From positions 1-64,000 of the forward strand of contig JAIOZL010000005.1 of the NCBI GenBank assembly GCA_021740645.1: a stretch of DNA of 64,000 nucleotides, read 5' to 3'. Position numbers and translations under genes: made by a program. This DNA is from Bacteroidales bacterium (lineage in GTDB: Bacteria > Bacteroidota > Bacteroidia > Bacteroidales > JAADJA01). This document shows, one piece after another, positions 54,696 through 63,580 of the stretch (the stretch's first letter is position 1; each line of letters begins with the position of its first letter). Below the pieces are notes generated by a model that was given only the letters and a program-made list of their open reading frames with translations, was not told the DNA's origin and did not search any database.

Positions 54696-55811
54696 ATGAC
54701 AATATATACTAAACTCCTATACTTAAGTGTTGCATTAACTTTTATTTCTTTTTTGGGTAATGCGCAAATACCTACTGGCTATTATAGTGATGCATCAGGA
54801 TTATCAGGAGAATCATTAAAATCAGCCCTACATAGCATTATTGATGACCACTCAACTATATCCTATACAGCTGTCGAAAACGCCTTAAAGTTCCTGGATG
54901 AAGATCCCAATAATAGCAATAATGTCATTTTGTTATACAAGCAAACTTCTATCCCAAAGTCTTCATTTGGTGGAGGAGTTGATGATTGGAACCGGGAACA
55001 TATCTGGCCAAGCTCCCACGGAGATTTTGGGACTTCTGCACCAGAGGGTACCGACTTATTTCACATGCGGCCAACAGATGCAAGCGTAAACTCTGATCGG
55101 GGAGATAAAGACTTTGACGATTGCCAGGTGGGAGGCACACAGCACAGCGAAGCTACTTTATGTTATTATACCTCCAATGCATGGGAACCACCAGATGCGG
55201 TGAAAGGAGATATTGCCCGTGCTTTATTTTATATGGAAGTAAGGTATGAAGGTGATGCCGGGGAAGTGGATTTAGAAATCAAGGACTTCTATACCACCAC
55301 ATCTACCTCTCCCGGGCATTTAGGCGTTCTGTCAACCTTAATGTCGTGGCATGAAAATGATCCGGTTGATGCCAAAGAACAAACAAGGAATAACAATATT
55401 TATAATAATTACCAGGGAAACCGAAATCCGTTCATCGACCATCCGGAATATGTTGGCCTGATATGGGGCGACGGATTTGAGCCTGAACCAGCCAGTCATG
55501 CTTCCGATTTTTCAGCGCATACCATTACTATATCCTGGGTGGATGCTGTGGGTGGGGTATTGCCAGAAGCCTACCTGGTAAGAATGAATAATAGTGGTTT
55601 TGAAAATATTCAGGTCCCTGTAGATGGAAGCCCTGTTGCAGATGACTTCTGGAACCAAAATGTGGGTTATGGAACCGGAAAGTGTATTTTTAAAGGATTA
55701 ACAGAAAACACGGTTTATTATTTTAAAATTTATGGATATACCGGCTCTGGGGTAAATATTGATTACAAGACTGATGGTGACATCCAACAAATTAGTATTC
55801 AAGCAAAATAA
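54696..55811 (+). CDS. Secreted endonuclease I family nuclease
   Basis: The 371-residue protein has a signal peptide (about 1-23, ending GNAQ), an endonuclease I domain (about 26-255) and a C-terminal Fn3-like domain (about 262-370). The signature 'WNREHIWPSSHG' has catalytic His102, followed by 'DLFHMRP' and 'NSDRGD'. The family cleaves DNA and often RNA and is Mg-dependent. Many Bacteroidota homologues end in LTD and T9SS domains; this one stops after Fn3 and its neighbour 23 bases downstream carries those, suggesting a split arrangement. Likely first gene of a three-gene operon (nuclease, T9SS giant, mini-protein 4). Confidence 0.88.
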   Translation: MTIYTKLLYLSVALTFISFLGNAQIPTGYYSDASGLSGESLKSALHSIIDDHSTISYTAVENALKFLDEDPNNSNNVILLYKQTSIPKSSFGGGVDDWNREHIWPSSHGDFGTSAPEGTDLFHMRPTDASVNSDRGDKDFDDCQVGGTQHSEATLCYYTSNAWEPPDAVKGDIARALFYMEVRYEGDAGEVDLEIKDFYTTTSTSPGHLGVLSTLMSWHENDPVDAKEQTRNNNIYNNYQGNRNPFIDHPEYVGLIWGDGFEPEPASHASDFSAHTITISWVDAVGGVLPEAYLVRMNNSGFENIQVPVDGSPVADDFWNQNVGYGTGKCIFKGLTENTVYYFKIYGYTGSGVNIDYKTDGDIQQISIQAK

Positions 55812-55834
55812 AAAACAAATAAAAACTAACTAAA

Positions 55835-58800
55835 ATGATCAAACGAATTTTACAAATTAGGAATGCATCACTATTGGCGTTGATAATAGCTAATTTAAGT
55901 AGTTTTGGACAAAAAGATTCCTGGACTGAAAATTTTGATACTCAGTCTTCCAATAGCTATGGTTCAACTACCATTACAATTAATGGAAGGGATTGGACCA
56001 GGCAGGATGCAGGAAATTTCGCATATGCAAATACATATATGGGATCGTATGCTTTTACAATTAATGATGATAATGCAGGAGCTCATATCACCACACCAGT
56101 ATTAAATACATGCGGTACAGTGGGTTTTAAATATGCTTACATTAATGGGAGTAGTGACAATGTTTTTGTTCTTCAAAAATCTACTGATGGAACAAGCTTT
56201 ACAAATCTGGAAACACACACATTAGGGACAGGTGCTAATTTGACTTATGTAGATTATTCATTTGATGTTAATGATGCATCCACAAGTTTATATATAAGGA
56301 TTTTAAGTGATAATCAAAATGCTCACTTATTTGTTGAAGATTTCTATGTTACTGATTATTCAGGCGGTGGTTCACCAACCATTACCATTAGCGAAACCAC
56401 CCTCAGTGGATTCTCTTACATTGTCGGCAATGGCCCTTCATCAGAACAGTCATTTGATGTAGAAGGTAGTAACTTAACAGCTGATATTACCATTGTCGCA
56501 CCAACTAATTATGAAATTTCTGAAACATCAGGTGGGACTTTTGGCAGCACCATCACATTATTGCAATCAGGGGGATCTGTGAGTTTATCAAAAATCTATG
56601 TACGCCTTAATGCCAATTTGCCTATTGGTGATTATAATGATGAAGACATTACTTTAACGTCAACAACTGCTTCTGAAACAGTTACTTTGAACGGAACTGT
56701 TGTAGGTGCCGCAACGGGAGGTTGTGCAACAGATCTTATCATTTCTGAAATAAATGAAAATGGGAATGAAAAATACATTGAAATTGCGAATTTTACCGGA
56801 TCAAGTGTAAGTCTTGCTGATTATGATCTGGTAATTTATTCTAATGGGAATACATCAGTTTCTTCTACAATCGATCTGACTGATGGATCTTCAATAGCTG
56901 ACAATGATGTTTGGGTCCTTGCATATTCTAGTTCTTTTGCCTGGACAGGAACTCCAGACCAAACAAGCGGTTCATTTTCTCCAAATGGAAATGATGTTAT
57001 TGCTTTAAGAAAAGCATCTGTAAATATTGATGTATTTGGCACGATTGGTAACGGCTTATATTATTATGATGATAAAACTGTAATTAGAAATGCTGATATA
57101 ACTTCACCAACCACATCCTATAATCCTGCAGATTGGGCATTTACTGCATATTCAGGTGACAGTCCTGCTGATCTAGGTTTGCACACAATGAATTGTGGTG
57201 CAGTTCCTTCAATTTCAATAAATCCATTTACATTAACCGGTTTTACTTATGTGGAAGGTTACGGCCCATCAACAGAACAAAGCTTTGATGTAGAAGGAAG
57301 TGACCTGACCGCTGATATTGAAATTACAGCGCCCTCTGACTATGAAATTTCAGAAACTACAAGTACTGGGTTTACAAATGCTATAACACTTGATTTTGGA
57401 ACCGGCACAGTAGCTTTGACCACAATATACGTTCGGTTAAAAGCTACATTAGCTGCAGGTGATTATAATCTCGAAGAAATTTCATTAACCTCGACTGATG
57501 CTACAGATAAAATAGTTTATTGCAGTGGAACAGTCTTGGCACAAGAACCAACCAATAATCCCTCTTCAATTACTGCAACTACTATTTCTGAATATGCAAT
57601 AAGCGTAGCCTGGACAGATTCAGATGCTTCAGCTTACCTGATTAAAGGTAGTGATGTAAGTTATGCTGCTATTGGTACCCCTGAGGACGGCACGGAAGAG
57701 AGCAATGCAGCTTTGGTTCAAAATGTCGCTTCAGGTATTGAGACGTTCGAATTCACCGGACTTACGCCTTCAACAACCTACTACTTTAAATTATTCTCCT
57801 ATAATGGCACCGGAAGTACCATTAATTACAAAACAGATGGAACGATACCTCAGGATGATGCTACAACCAATGCCCCGACAATTACATCAGATTTGATGCT
57901 TTCTGCCCTTTGCGACCCTGCTAGCAATTACGCCTCCGACAGGTACATTCAGATTTATAATGCAGGCACTACTACCGAAGATCTATCTACTGTTTCAGTT
58001 GTGGCAGTTGGTAACGGCAGTGATATCTATACCTGGACCTTATCTGGAAGTATTTTACCAGGTGAAGTTAAAACATGCGGAGATGATGAAAACACAAAAT
58101 TTACGCCCGATTTTGCTACAACAGATTGGTCCTCGAGTAATAGCTCCTGGAATGGAAAAGTTGATGATGGGGCAAAATTATTAATTGGTACGACCATTAT
58201 TGATAATGCAGCAACTCACGGAAATTTTGAAAATAAAGTCTCTGTCCGTAACCAGGATGTAACGGGCCCGGCCGTTGCTTATAACTCTTCAGAATGGACA
58301 AGTACTGGTGTAACCTACGCAGATGATGCACCATCTATTCCTGGAAATCATTATTGTGATGCACCCTCATTTACCATCGGCCCCGGGGTTTGGAATACCT
58401 TAACATCCTCTTATGGAATTGGCGCAAGCTATAATATCAGTGGCACAGTTACAGTTGATAATGCCAGTACCTCACCTGCTACTTGTTTTGCATGCACTAT
58501 CTCCAGTGGGGCCAGCATCTCTGTGGATGCCGGTAAGACTCTAACTATAAACGGTTCTCTTACAAACAATGCTGGCACATCAGGTTTAGTTTTACAATCT
58601 GATGCTACTGGAACTGCTTCTTTGCTTCATTCAAGTTCTGGAGTAAATGCCACTGTTGAAAATTATAAAATCAGCGGACGTTGGCATTATATCTCTTTAC
58701 CTGTTAGCCAAACTACGGCTAATTCGTTTTTTGGAATGTACCTGATGCGTTGGTTTGAACCTACTGAAGAGTGGATTTATATTACTGATGAAAATTCAGT

Positions 58801-59902
58801 TTTGGATACGGTAATGCAGGGATTCTCTTTATGGACTACTTCCAATGCAACAGTAAGTTATACCGGGCAGTTGAACAATGGAGCTTATGCTATAGATGTT
58901 ACTCATAACGGCGACCCCGTTTCTCAAAACAGCAGCTTTAACTTTATTGGTAACCCTTATCCTTCAGCAGCGGACTGGAACCAGGCTGGATGGGATTTAA
59001 CAGATGTGGATCCTACAATTTATATTTGGGACGGAGCACAATATGGTAGCTATAACAGGGTCTCGAAAATCTCAACCAATGCTGTGGATAGTATTCTTCC
59101 GGCTCACCAGGGATTTTTTGTTGCCTGTAATGATGAGACGAATGGAGATGGTTCAGTCAGTGTGGATAATAGTGTTCGTTTGCATTTTTCTCATAATAAT
59201 TATAAATCAAATGGCACAAAGTCAAATACGGGAAATAATCTTCGGTTTGTATGCAATGGCAACGGATACTCCGATGAGATGGTCATAAATGTAGAAGAAT
59301 CAGCAACACTTGACTTCGATGGAAATTACGACAGTTATAAATTAAATGGTATTGAAGCGGCACCGCAGTTATATTCTTATACTGCCGATAATAAAAAAGT
59401 GGCCGTTAATAGCATTGCAGCTGTAAATAAGCTAACAAGCCTCCTTGTTGGTTTTGAAGTGGGTGAAGATGCCATGTATGAAATTTCATTAACGGATATC
59501 AATGGATTTGATGGCATCCCGGTTTACCTTGAGGATTTAAAAGAACACAAAGTAATCGATATCAAAGCAGTTTCGAATTATAAGTTCTATGCATCTGCAG
59601 AGGATGAAGCCCAGCGTTTTATTTTACATTTCTCGTACACCGAAGCCCCGGCCATAAGCGAAACACAGTCCACTGACGATATCATCATTTATGCAAAAGA
59701 CAAAATAATCAATATACTTTCAACCAGCGAGATGAATGGAGATGTTACTGTATATGATCTTTTGGGTAGACGGGTATTTACCGGAAGTCTGAACAACACC
59801 CTTACCCGTGAAGTAAGTATGTTGGATAAAGAAGGTTATTTTATTGTGAATGTTGTGTCAGAAAATGGGGTATTGAATAAAAAGATTTACCTAAATAATT
59901 AA
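55835..59902 (+). CDS. T9SS cargo with lamin-tail, Ig-like and Fn3 domains
   Basis: The 1355-residue protein has a signal peptide (about 1-25), an anchor-like domain (27-175), an Ig-like domain (181-290), an LTD (298-455), a second Ig-like domain (459-568), Fn3 (572-676), a second LTD (684-840), further beta regions and a T9SS type-A sorting domain (about 1280-1355). The Ig-like domains share 'SFDVEGS…LTADI' with the giant at 50200, so the two proteins are related. No active site was recognised. It begins 23 bases after the nuclease gene and ends 2 bases before mini-protein 4, strong evidence of an operon. Confidence 0.83.
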   Translation: MIKRILQIRNASLLALIIANLSSFGQKDSWTENFDTQSSNSYGSTTITINGRDWTRQDAGNFAYANTYMGSYAFTINDDNAGAHITTPVLNTCGTVGFKYAYINGSSDNVFVLQKSTDGTSFTNLETHTLGTGANLTYVDYSFDVNDASTSLYIRILSDNQNAHLFVEDFYVTDYSGGGSPTITISETTLSGFSYIVGNGPSSEQSFDVEGSNLTADITIVAPTNYEISETSGGTFGSTITLLQSGGSVSLSKIYVRLNANLPIGDYNDEDITLTSTTASETVTLNGTVVGAATGGCATDLIISEINENGNEKYIEIANFTGSSVSLADYDLVIYSNGNTSVSSTIDLTDGSSIADNDVWVLAYSSSFAWTGTPDQTSGSFSPNGNDVIALRKASVNIDVFGTIGNGLYYYDDKTVIRNADITSPTTSYNPADWAFTAYSGDSPADLGLHTMNCGAVPSISINPFTLTGFTYVEGYGPSTEQSFDVEGSDLTADIEITAPSDYEISETTSTGFTNAITLDFGTGTVALTTIYVRLKATLAAGDYNLEEISLTSTDATDKIVYCSGTVLAQEPTNNPSSITATTISEYAISVAWTDSDASAYLIKGSDVSYAAIGTPEDGTEESNAALVQNVASGIETFEFTGLTPSTTYYFKLFSYNGTGSTINYKTDGTIPQDDATTNAPTITSDLMLSALCDPASNYASDRYIQIYNAGTTTEDLSTVSVVAVGNGSDIYTWTLSGSILPGEVKTCGDDENTKFTPDFATTDWSSSNSSWNGKVDDGAKLLIGTTIIDNAATHGNFENKVSVRNQDVTGPAVAYNSSEWTSTGVTYADDAPSIPGNHYCDAPSFTIGPGVWNTLTSSYGIGASYNISGTVTVDNASTSPATCFACTISSGASISVDAGKTLTINGSLTNNAGTSGLVLQSDATGTASLLHSSSGVNATVENYKISGRWHYISLPVSQTTANSFFGMYLMRWFEPTEEWIYITDENSVLDTVMQGFSLWTTSNATVSYTGQLNNGAYAIDVTHNGDPVSQNSSFNFIGNPYPSAADWNQAGWDLTDVDPTIYIWDGAQYGSYNRVSKISTNAVDSILPAHQGFFVACNDETNGDGSVSVDNSVRLHFSHNNYKSNGTKSNTGNNLRFVCNGNGYSDEMVINVEESATLDFDGNYDSYKLNGIEAAPQLYSYTADNKKVAVNSIAAVNKLTSLLVGFEVGEDAMYEISLTDINGFDGIPVYLEDLKEHKVIDIKAVSNYKFYASAEDEAQRFILHFSYTEAPAISETQSTDDIIIYAKDKIINILSTSEMNGDVTVYDLLGRRVFTGSLNNTLTREVSMLDKEGYFIVNVVSENGVLNKKIYLNN

Positions 59903-59904
59903 TT

Positions 59905-60117
59905 ATGAAATTAAATATTAAACCATTCATTTTATTAGTTGGGATTCTACTGATTTTTGTAATTCCAGTACTGGCTGATGCACCACCTGATCCGGGAGGG
60001 GACCCTACAGGAGGCAATCCGGTTGGCGGCGGATCCCCGATTGGAGGTGGGCTGCTCACTTTTATTATTGCATCAATCTATTATACTTTTTATAAGATTA
60101 AAAGGGATAGGAATTAA
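59905..60117 (+). CDS. Mini-protein 4: secreted Gly/Pro-rich peptide with sorting-like signal (G-type)
   Basis: The 70-residue product has a signal peptide (1-24, ending VLA), the same 27-residue core as mini-protein 1, a membrane helix (about 50-63) and a basic tail (YKIKRDRN). It starts 2 bases after the stop of the T9SS giant, a spacing that permits translational coupling. Codon choices differ from mini-protein 1 at 14 of 27 core codons without changing the protein. Function unknown. Confidence 0.8.
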   Translation: MKLNIKPFILLVGILLIFVIPVLADAPPDPGGDPTGGNPVGGGSPIGGGLLTFIIASIYYTFYKIKRDRN

Positions 60118-60124
60118 TTTGAAA

Positions 60125-60169
60125 CACGGGTTTACAGATTATTAGAACTGATTTTTCTGTGAACCTGTG
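60125..60169. terminator. Stem-loop between the convergent mini-protein 4 and ComF-like genes
   Basis: Bases 60125-60137 and 60157-60169 form a 13-bp stem with two G-U pairs and a 19-base loop. There is no strong T run, so a terminator function is uncertain. Confidence 0.4.
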
Positions 60170-60222
60170 GTTTCCATTTAACAATCTGTCCAGATGAGTT
60201 TTTGTAGTTAACAGTATTGGAG

Positions 60223-60912
60223 TTAGTGACTGGCAAAGGCAATAGAAGCAACACTTAACTTTGTTCCATTTATTTTCTTTAAGGTTTGAAGGCATGCCTC
60301 CATGGTAGCGCCTGTGGTGATTACATCGTCTACAAGTAAAATATGTTTGTTGGCTAAGTTTTCAGGTTCTCTCACCCGGAAAATATCGCTTACATTTTCC
60401 CATCGTTTATATCTTCCTTTTTTGGTTTGGGTGGAGGTAGCAATGGCACGGTAAACATTATCTGTAACCAATTCTTTTTCCATAGTACCGGCAAGCCCCC
60501 GGGCAAAAGTTTCTGCCTGGTTAAATCCACGTTGTTTTAGTTTCTTTTTGTGTAATGGGATAGGAATGATCATATCCATAGTCTTATAATCCTCAACCTC
60601 CATAAGCTGGGCACCATATAACTGGCCCAGGTAAATCCCTATTTCTTTATGCCCATGATATTTGAGCTGATGGATGAGGGTTTGAACTGATCCTCCCTTT
60701 TTATAATAATACAAAGCGGTAGCCCTTTCAATTTCCACCCGGCCCCAAAACACACGGCTCACCGGGTTATCTTCATCCAAATGAAAATTAGTTTCAGGGA
60801 GGTGAAGTGCGCACCTTGTGCAAACCACTACTTCGTTTTTAAACAAGCTGTTTTCACAGATATAACAAAGTCGTGGATAGAATAGTGATATAAAATCTTT
60901 AATAAGGTTCAT
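60223..60912 (-). CDS. ComF-family phosphoribosyltransferase-fold protein
   Basis: The 229-residue protein has an N-terminal zinc finger (Cys16, Cys19, Cys31, Cys34) and a phosphoribosyltransferase domain with the PRPP loop 'LLVDDVITTGAT' at about 190-202. ComF proteins take part in natural transformation in some bacteria and in DNA-related roles in others. No other competence gene is nearby. The -7 box (60920-60927) is only 7 bases from the ATG, so the leader is very short or absent. Confidence 0.85.
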   Translation of the reverse strand: MNLIKDFISLFYPRLCYICENSLFKNEVVVCTRCALHLPETNFHLDEDNPVSRVFWGRVEIERATALYYYKKGGSVQTLIHQLKYHGHKEIGIYLGQLYGAQLMEVEDYKTMDMIIPIPLHKKKLKQRGFNQAETFARGLAGTMEKELVTDNVYRAIATSTQTKKGRYKRWENVSDIFRVREPENLANKHILLVDDVITTGATMEACLQTLKKINGTKLSVASIAFASH

Positions 60913-60919
60913 CCTGAGT

Positions 60920-60927
60920 CAAAGATA
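60920..60927 (-). promoter_or_regulatory. -7 box for the ComF-like gene
   Basis: The minus strand reads TATCTTTG, 7 bases before the ATG at 60912, implying a nearly leaderless transcript. Confidence 0.4.
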
Positions 60928-60956
60928 GGGATAATTGAAATAATGAATGGATTTTT

Positions 60957-60985
60957 TACCCCTCTAAATCTCCCCTGGAGGGGTA
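60957..60985. repeat. REP-like palindromic element 1
   Basis: TACCCCTC (60957-60964) pairs with GAGGGGTA (60978-60985) around a C-rich loop. It resembles palindromes scattered in intergenic DNA of many Bacteroidota; from memory only. Confidence 0.45.
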
Positions 60986-61373
60986 ACTGTTCAATGGATA
61001 TACATTATAGTAGTAATCTGAGTAAAATTAGCCTGTGATCTTGTCGTCATTGGTGTCCTCACCGATAGTCCCAGGTCCGCTGTTGTCCTTAGCCGAGACA
61101 GTACTGACAACTGGTAGCTCGATAGCAAAACCTGAACATTATTATGCTATAAGGTGTCCAACGGGTAAGGATTAAAAATAAATCATCCGATGACTCTGAG
61201 TCATCGGATGATTAGCCAAATATCCACTGGACGATAGGGAAATTGTCCTATACCTTAAGTTTAAAAATAAGATTTCCAAAATACATACATCCGCGTAGCA
61301 GTTTGGAATTGCTTAGCGGGTATTGAAGGATATTTCCATCTGAAAAAATCAAAGCATACTCCAAAATATAAAC
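60986..61373. other. GC-shifted non-coding island upstream of rnr
   Basis: No gene is seen. Bases 61031-61120 are 54 % G+C by hand count (49 of 90), while surrounding intergenic DNA is about 30 %. It contains a small inverted repeat GTTGTC/GACAAC (61082-61087 with 61106-61111) and the long palindrome at 61181-61213. It may be a decayed mobile element or a structured RNA; nothing recognisable was found. Confidence 0.4.
61181..61213. repeat. Perfect 15-bp palindrome with a 3-base centre (REP-like)
   Basis: AATCATCCGATGACT (61181-61195) and its exact reverse complement (61199-61213) flank CTG. It lacks the T tract of a terminator and resembles a dispersed palindromic element. Confidence 0.65.
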
Positions 61374-61381
61374 TACCTTTG
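61374..61381 (+). promoter_or_regulatory. -7 box upstream of rnr
   Basis: TACCTTTG matches TAnnTTTG and lies 24 bases before the ATG at 61406. No clear -33 element. Confidence 0.4.
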
Positions 61382-61405
61382 AATCAATATCAAAATTAAA
61401 AGCCA

Positions 61406-63559
61406 ATGGCCGGAAAAAGAAAACAAAAATCGAAAAAGATCACTGGCAATAGTTTTGCCAAAACCGTTTTAGGTGTATTTATCCAAAACCCATTTAAAGC
61501 CTATAATTTCAGGCAACTTGCTGCAGCGCTTGGAATCACTGACCAGGCAAGCAAGCAACTGGTGAAAGAAATTTTGTATACCCTTTCGGCCAATAAAGAG
61601 ATCATCGAACAAAAAAGGGGGAAATACAAACTCCATCCCAATAACATCAACCAGGGCATCGAAAATGTGATCGAGGGGATCGTGGATATGAAACAAACCG
61701 GCAAAGCCTATATCATTACTGAAAGCCTGCCCGAGGATGTTTATATTGCCTCCAACAATACCTTTCATGCATTGAATGGCGACAAAGTAAAAGTACGGCT
61801 TTTCCCGAAACGGAAAGAGCGGAAAATGGAAGGCCGGATTATTGAAGTCATCGAACGGAAACGGAAACAATTTGTTGGGATCATTGAAAGTTCAGGCAAA
61901 TATGCCTTTTTGATCCCTGATGATGTTACAGTACCGGTGGATATATTTATACCAAATTCCGACCTAAAAGGGGCAAAACATGGTGAAAAAGTTATAGCCC
62001 GTATCACTGATTGGCCCGAACAGGCAAAAAATCCTTTTGGTGAGGTCGTTGAAGTTTTAGGAGCCCCCGGCGACCATGATGTGGAAATGCACTCCATCCT
62101 GGCTGATTTCGGATTCCCGGTGAGTTTTCCTAAAAATGTGGAAGCAGAAGCAGAGAAGATCAATACCGAAATTTCAAAGGAAGAAATTGCCAGCAGAAAT
62201 GACTTCCGGGATGTATTTACTCTGACCATCGACCCTGAAGATGCCAAAGACTTTGATGATGCCATTTCCTTAAAAAAACTGAAAAACGGAAATTGGGAAG
62301 TGGGAATACACATTGCTGATGTATCCCATTATGTAAAACCCGGAACCCTAATTGAAAAGGAAGCTTACGACCGGGCTACCTCAGTTTACCTTGTGGATAG
62401 GGTTATCCCGATGTTGCCCGAAAAGCTTTCGAACAATGTCTGTTCTTTAAAACCCAATGAGGACAAATTGTGTTTCGCAGCTGTTTTCGAAATGAATGAT
62501 AAAGCCGCTATTAAAAATGAATGGTTTGGTCGTACTGTCATCAATTCAAACAGGAGATATAATTATGAAGAAGTACAACAAGTGATTGAAGGGGGGGAGG
62601 ATGAATTTAAAGAGCAAATCCTCACTATGCACAAATTATCTTCTACTTTAAGAAAGATCAGGTTCGAAAAAGGCGCTATTGCTTTTAAAAGCGAGGAGGT
62701 GAAATTCAGGTTGGATGAAAATGGAAAACCCATTGAAGCCTTTATAAAAGAACAGAAAGAATCGAATATGTTAATTGAGGATTTTATGTTGCTTGCCAAT
62801 CGTAGGGTTGCTGAAAAAATTGGTAAGAAACAAGGTTCGCGAGAGCCACGTACCTTTATTTATCGTATCCATGATCAACCCAATCCCGATAAACTTCAAA
62901 CCTTTGCCGAATTTGTAAGCAAACTTGGATATAAGCTTCAGACTTCAGGACAGAAATCAATTTCGAGTTCGCTCAACCAGCTTTTTGTGGACATAAAAGG
63001 AAAAGGAGAAGAGAACATGATTGAGGCCATTGCCATCCGGACCATGGCCAAGGCGGTTTATTCAGTGAACAACATTGGCCATTATGGCCTGGCATTTAAA
63101 TATTACACCCACTTTACTTCCCCCATCCGGCGTTACCCCGACCTGATGGTGCATCGCCTGCTGGCTGATTACCTGCAGGGTGGCAAGTCGGTTGACCCCA
63201 CTCAATACGAGGAGAAATGCAAACATTCGTCTGAACTTGAGCGTAAAGCACTTGAAGCTGAACGTGCCTCAACTAAATACAAACAGGCTGAATTTTTATT
63301 GGATAAAGTAGGGCAGGAGTTTAATGGACTGATCACAGGTGTGAGTAAATGGGGAATATTTGTGGAATTGGACGGAAACAAGTGTGAAGGAATGATCTCT
63401 CTCAGGTACCTTGATGATGACTTTTATTACCTTGATGAGGACAATTATAAAGTAATGGGAGCCCAATTTGGTAAAGAATATAAACTCGGTGACCCTATCA
63501 GGATTAAAGTGAAAAAAATTAACCTTGCAAAAAAGCAAATGGACTTTGAACCCGTTTAA
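61406..63559 (+). CDS. rnr: Ribonuclease R (RNB-family 3'-5' exoribonuclease)
   Basis: The 717-residue enzyme degrades structured RNA from the 3' end. Visible are a basic start, an N-terminal winged-helix region (about 20-75), cold-shock-type domains (about 80-240), and the RNB catalytic domain with 'DPEDAKDFDDAI' (about 273-284), whose Asp cluster binds metal. A C-terminal S1 domain (about 630-715) contains 'GLITGVSKWGIFVEL'. Length and domain order fit RNase R rather than RNase II. Confidence 0.93.
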   Translation: MAGKRKQKSKKITGNSFAKTVLGVFIQNPFKAYNFRQLAAALGITDQASKQLVKEILYTLSANKEIIEQKRGKYKLHPNNINQGIENVIEGIVDMKQTGKAYIITESLPEDVYIASNNTFHALNGDKVKVRLFPKRKERKMEGRIIEVIERKRKQFVGIIESSGKYAFLIPDDVTVPVDIFIPNSDLKGAKHGEKVIARITDWPEQAKNPFGEVVEVLGAPGDHDVEMHSILADFGFPVSFPKNVEAEAEKINTEISKEEIASRNDFRDVFTLTIDPEDAKDFDDAISLKKLKNGNWEVGIHIADVSHYVKPGTLIEKEAYDRATSVYLVDRVIPMLPEKLSNNVCSLKPNEDKLCFAAVFEMNDKAAIKNEWFGRTVINSNRRYNYEEVQQVIEGGEDEFKEQILTMHKLSSTLRKIRFEKGAIAFKSEEVKFRLDENGKPIEAFIKEQKESNMLIEDFMLLANRRVAEKIGKKQGSREPRTFIYRIHDQPNPDKLQTFAEFVSKLGYKLQTSGQKSISSSLNQLFVDIKGKGEENMIEAIAIRTMAKAVYSVNNIGHYGLAFKYYTHFTSPIRRYPDLMVHRLLADYLQGGKSVDPTQYEEKCKHSSELERKALEAERASTKYKQAEFLLDKVGQEFNGLITGVSKWGIFVELDGNKCEGMISLRYLDDDFYYLDEDNYKVMGAQFGKEYKLGDPIRIKVKKINLAKKQMDFEPV

Positions 63560-63580
63560 CCTAAAAAATGTTCAACCGAA

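Noticed and set aside
61082-61111. IS110-type bridge RNA
   Set aside because: The short GTTGTC/GACAAC stem alone is not diagnostic and no transposase is adjacent.
61469-61870. 133-residue open frame on the minus strand
   Set aside because: Antisense to the start of rnr, which has clear RNase R homology.
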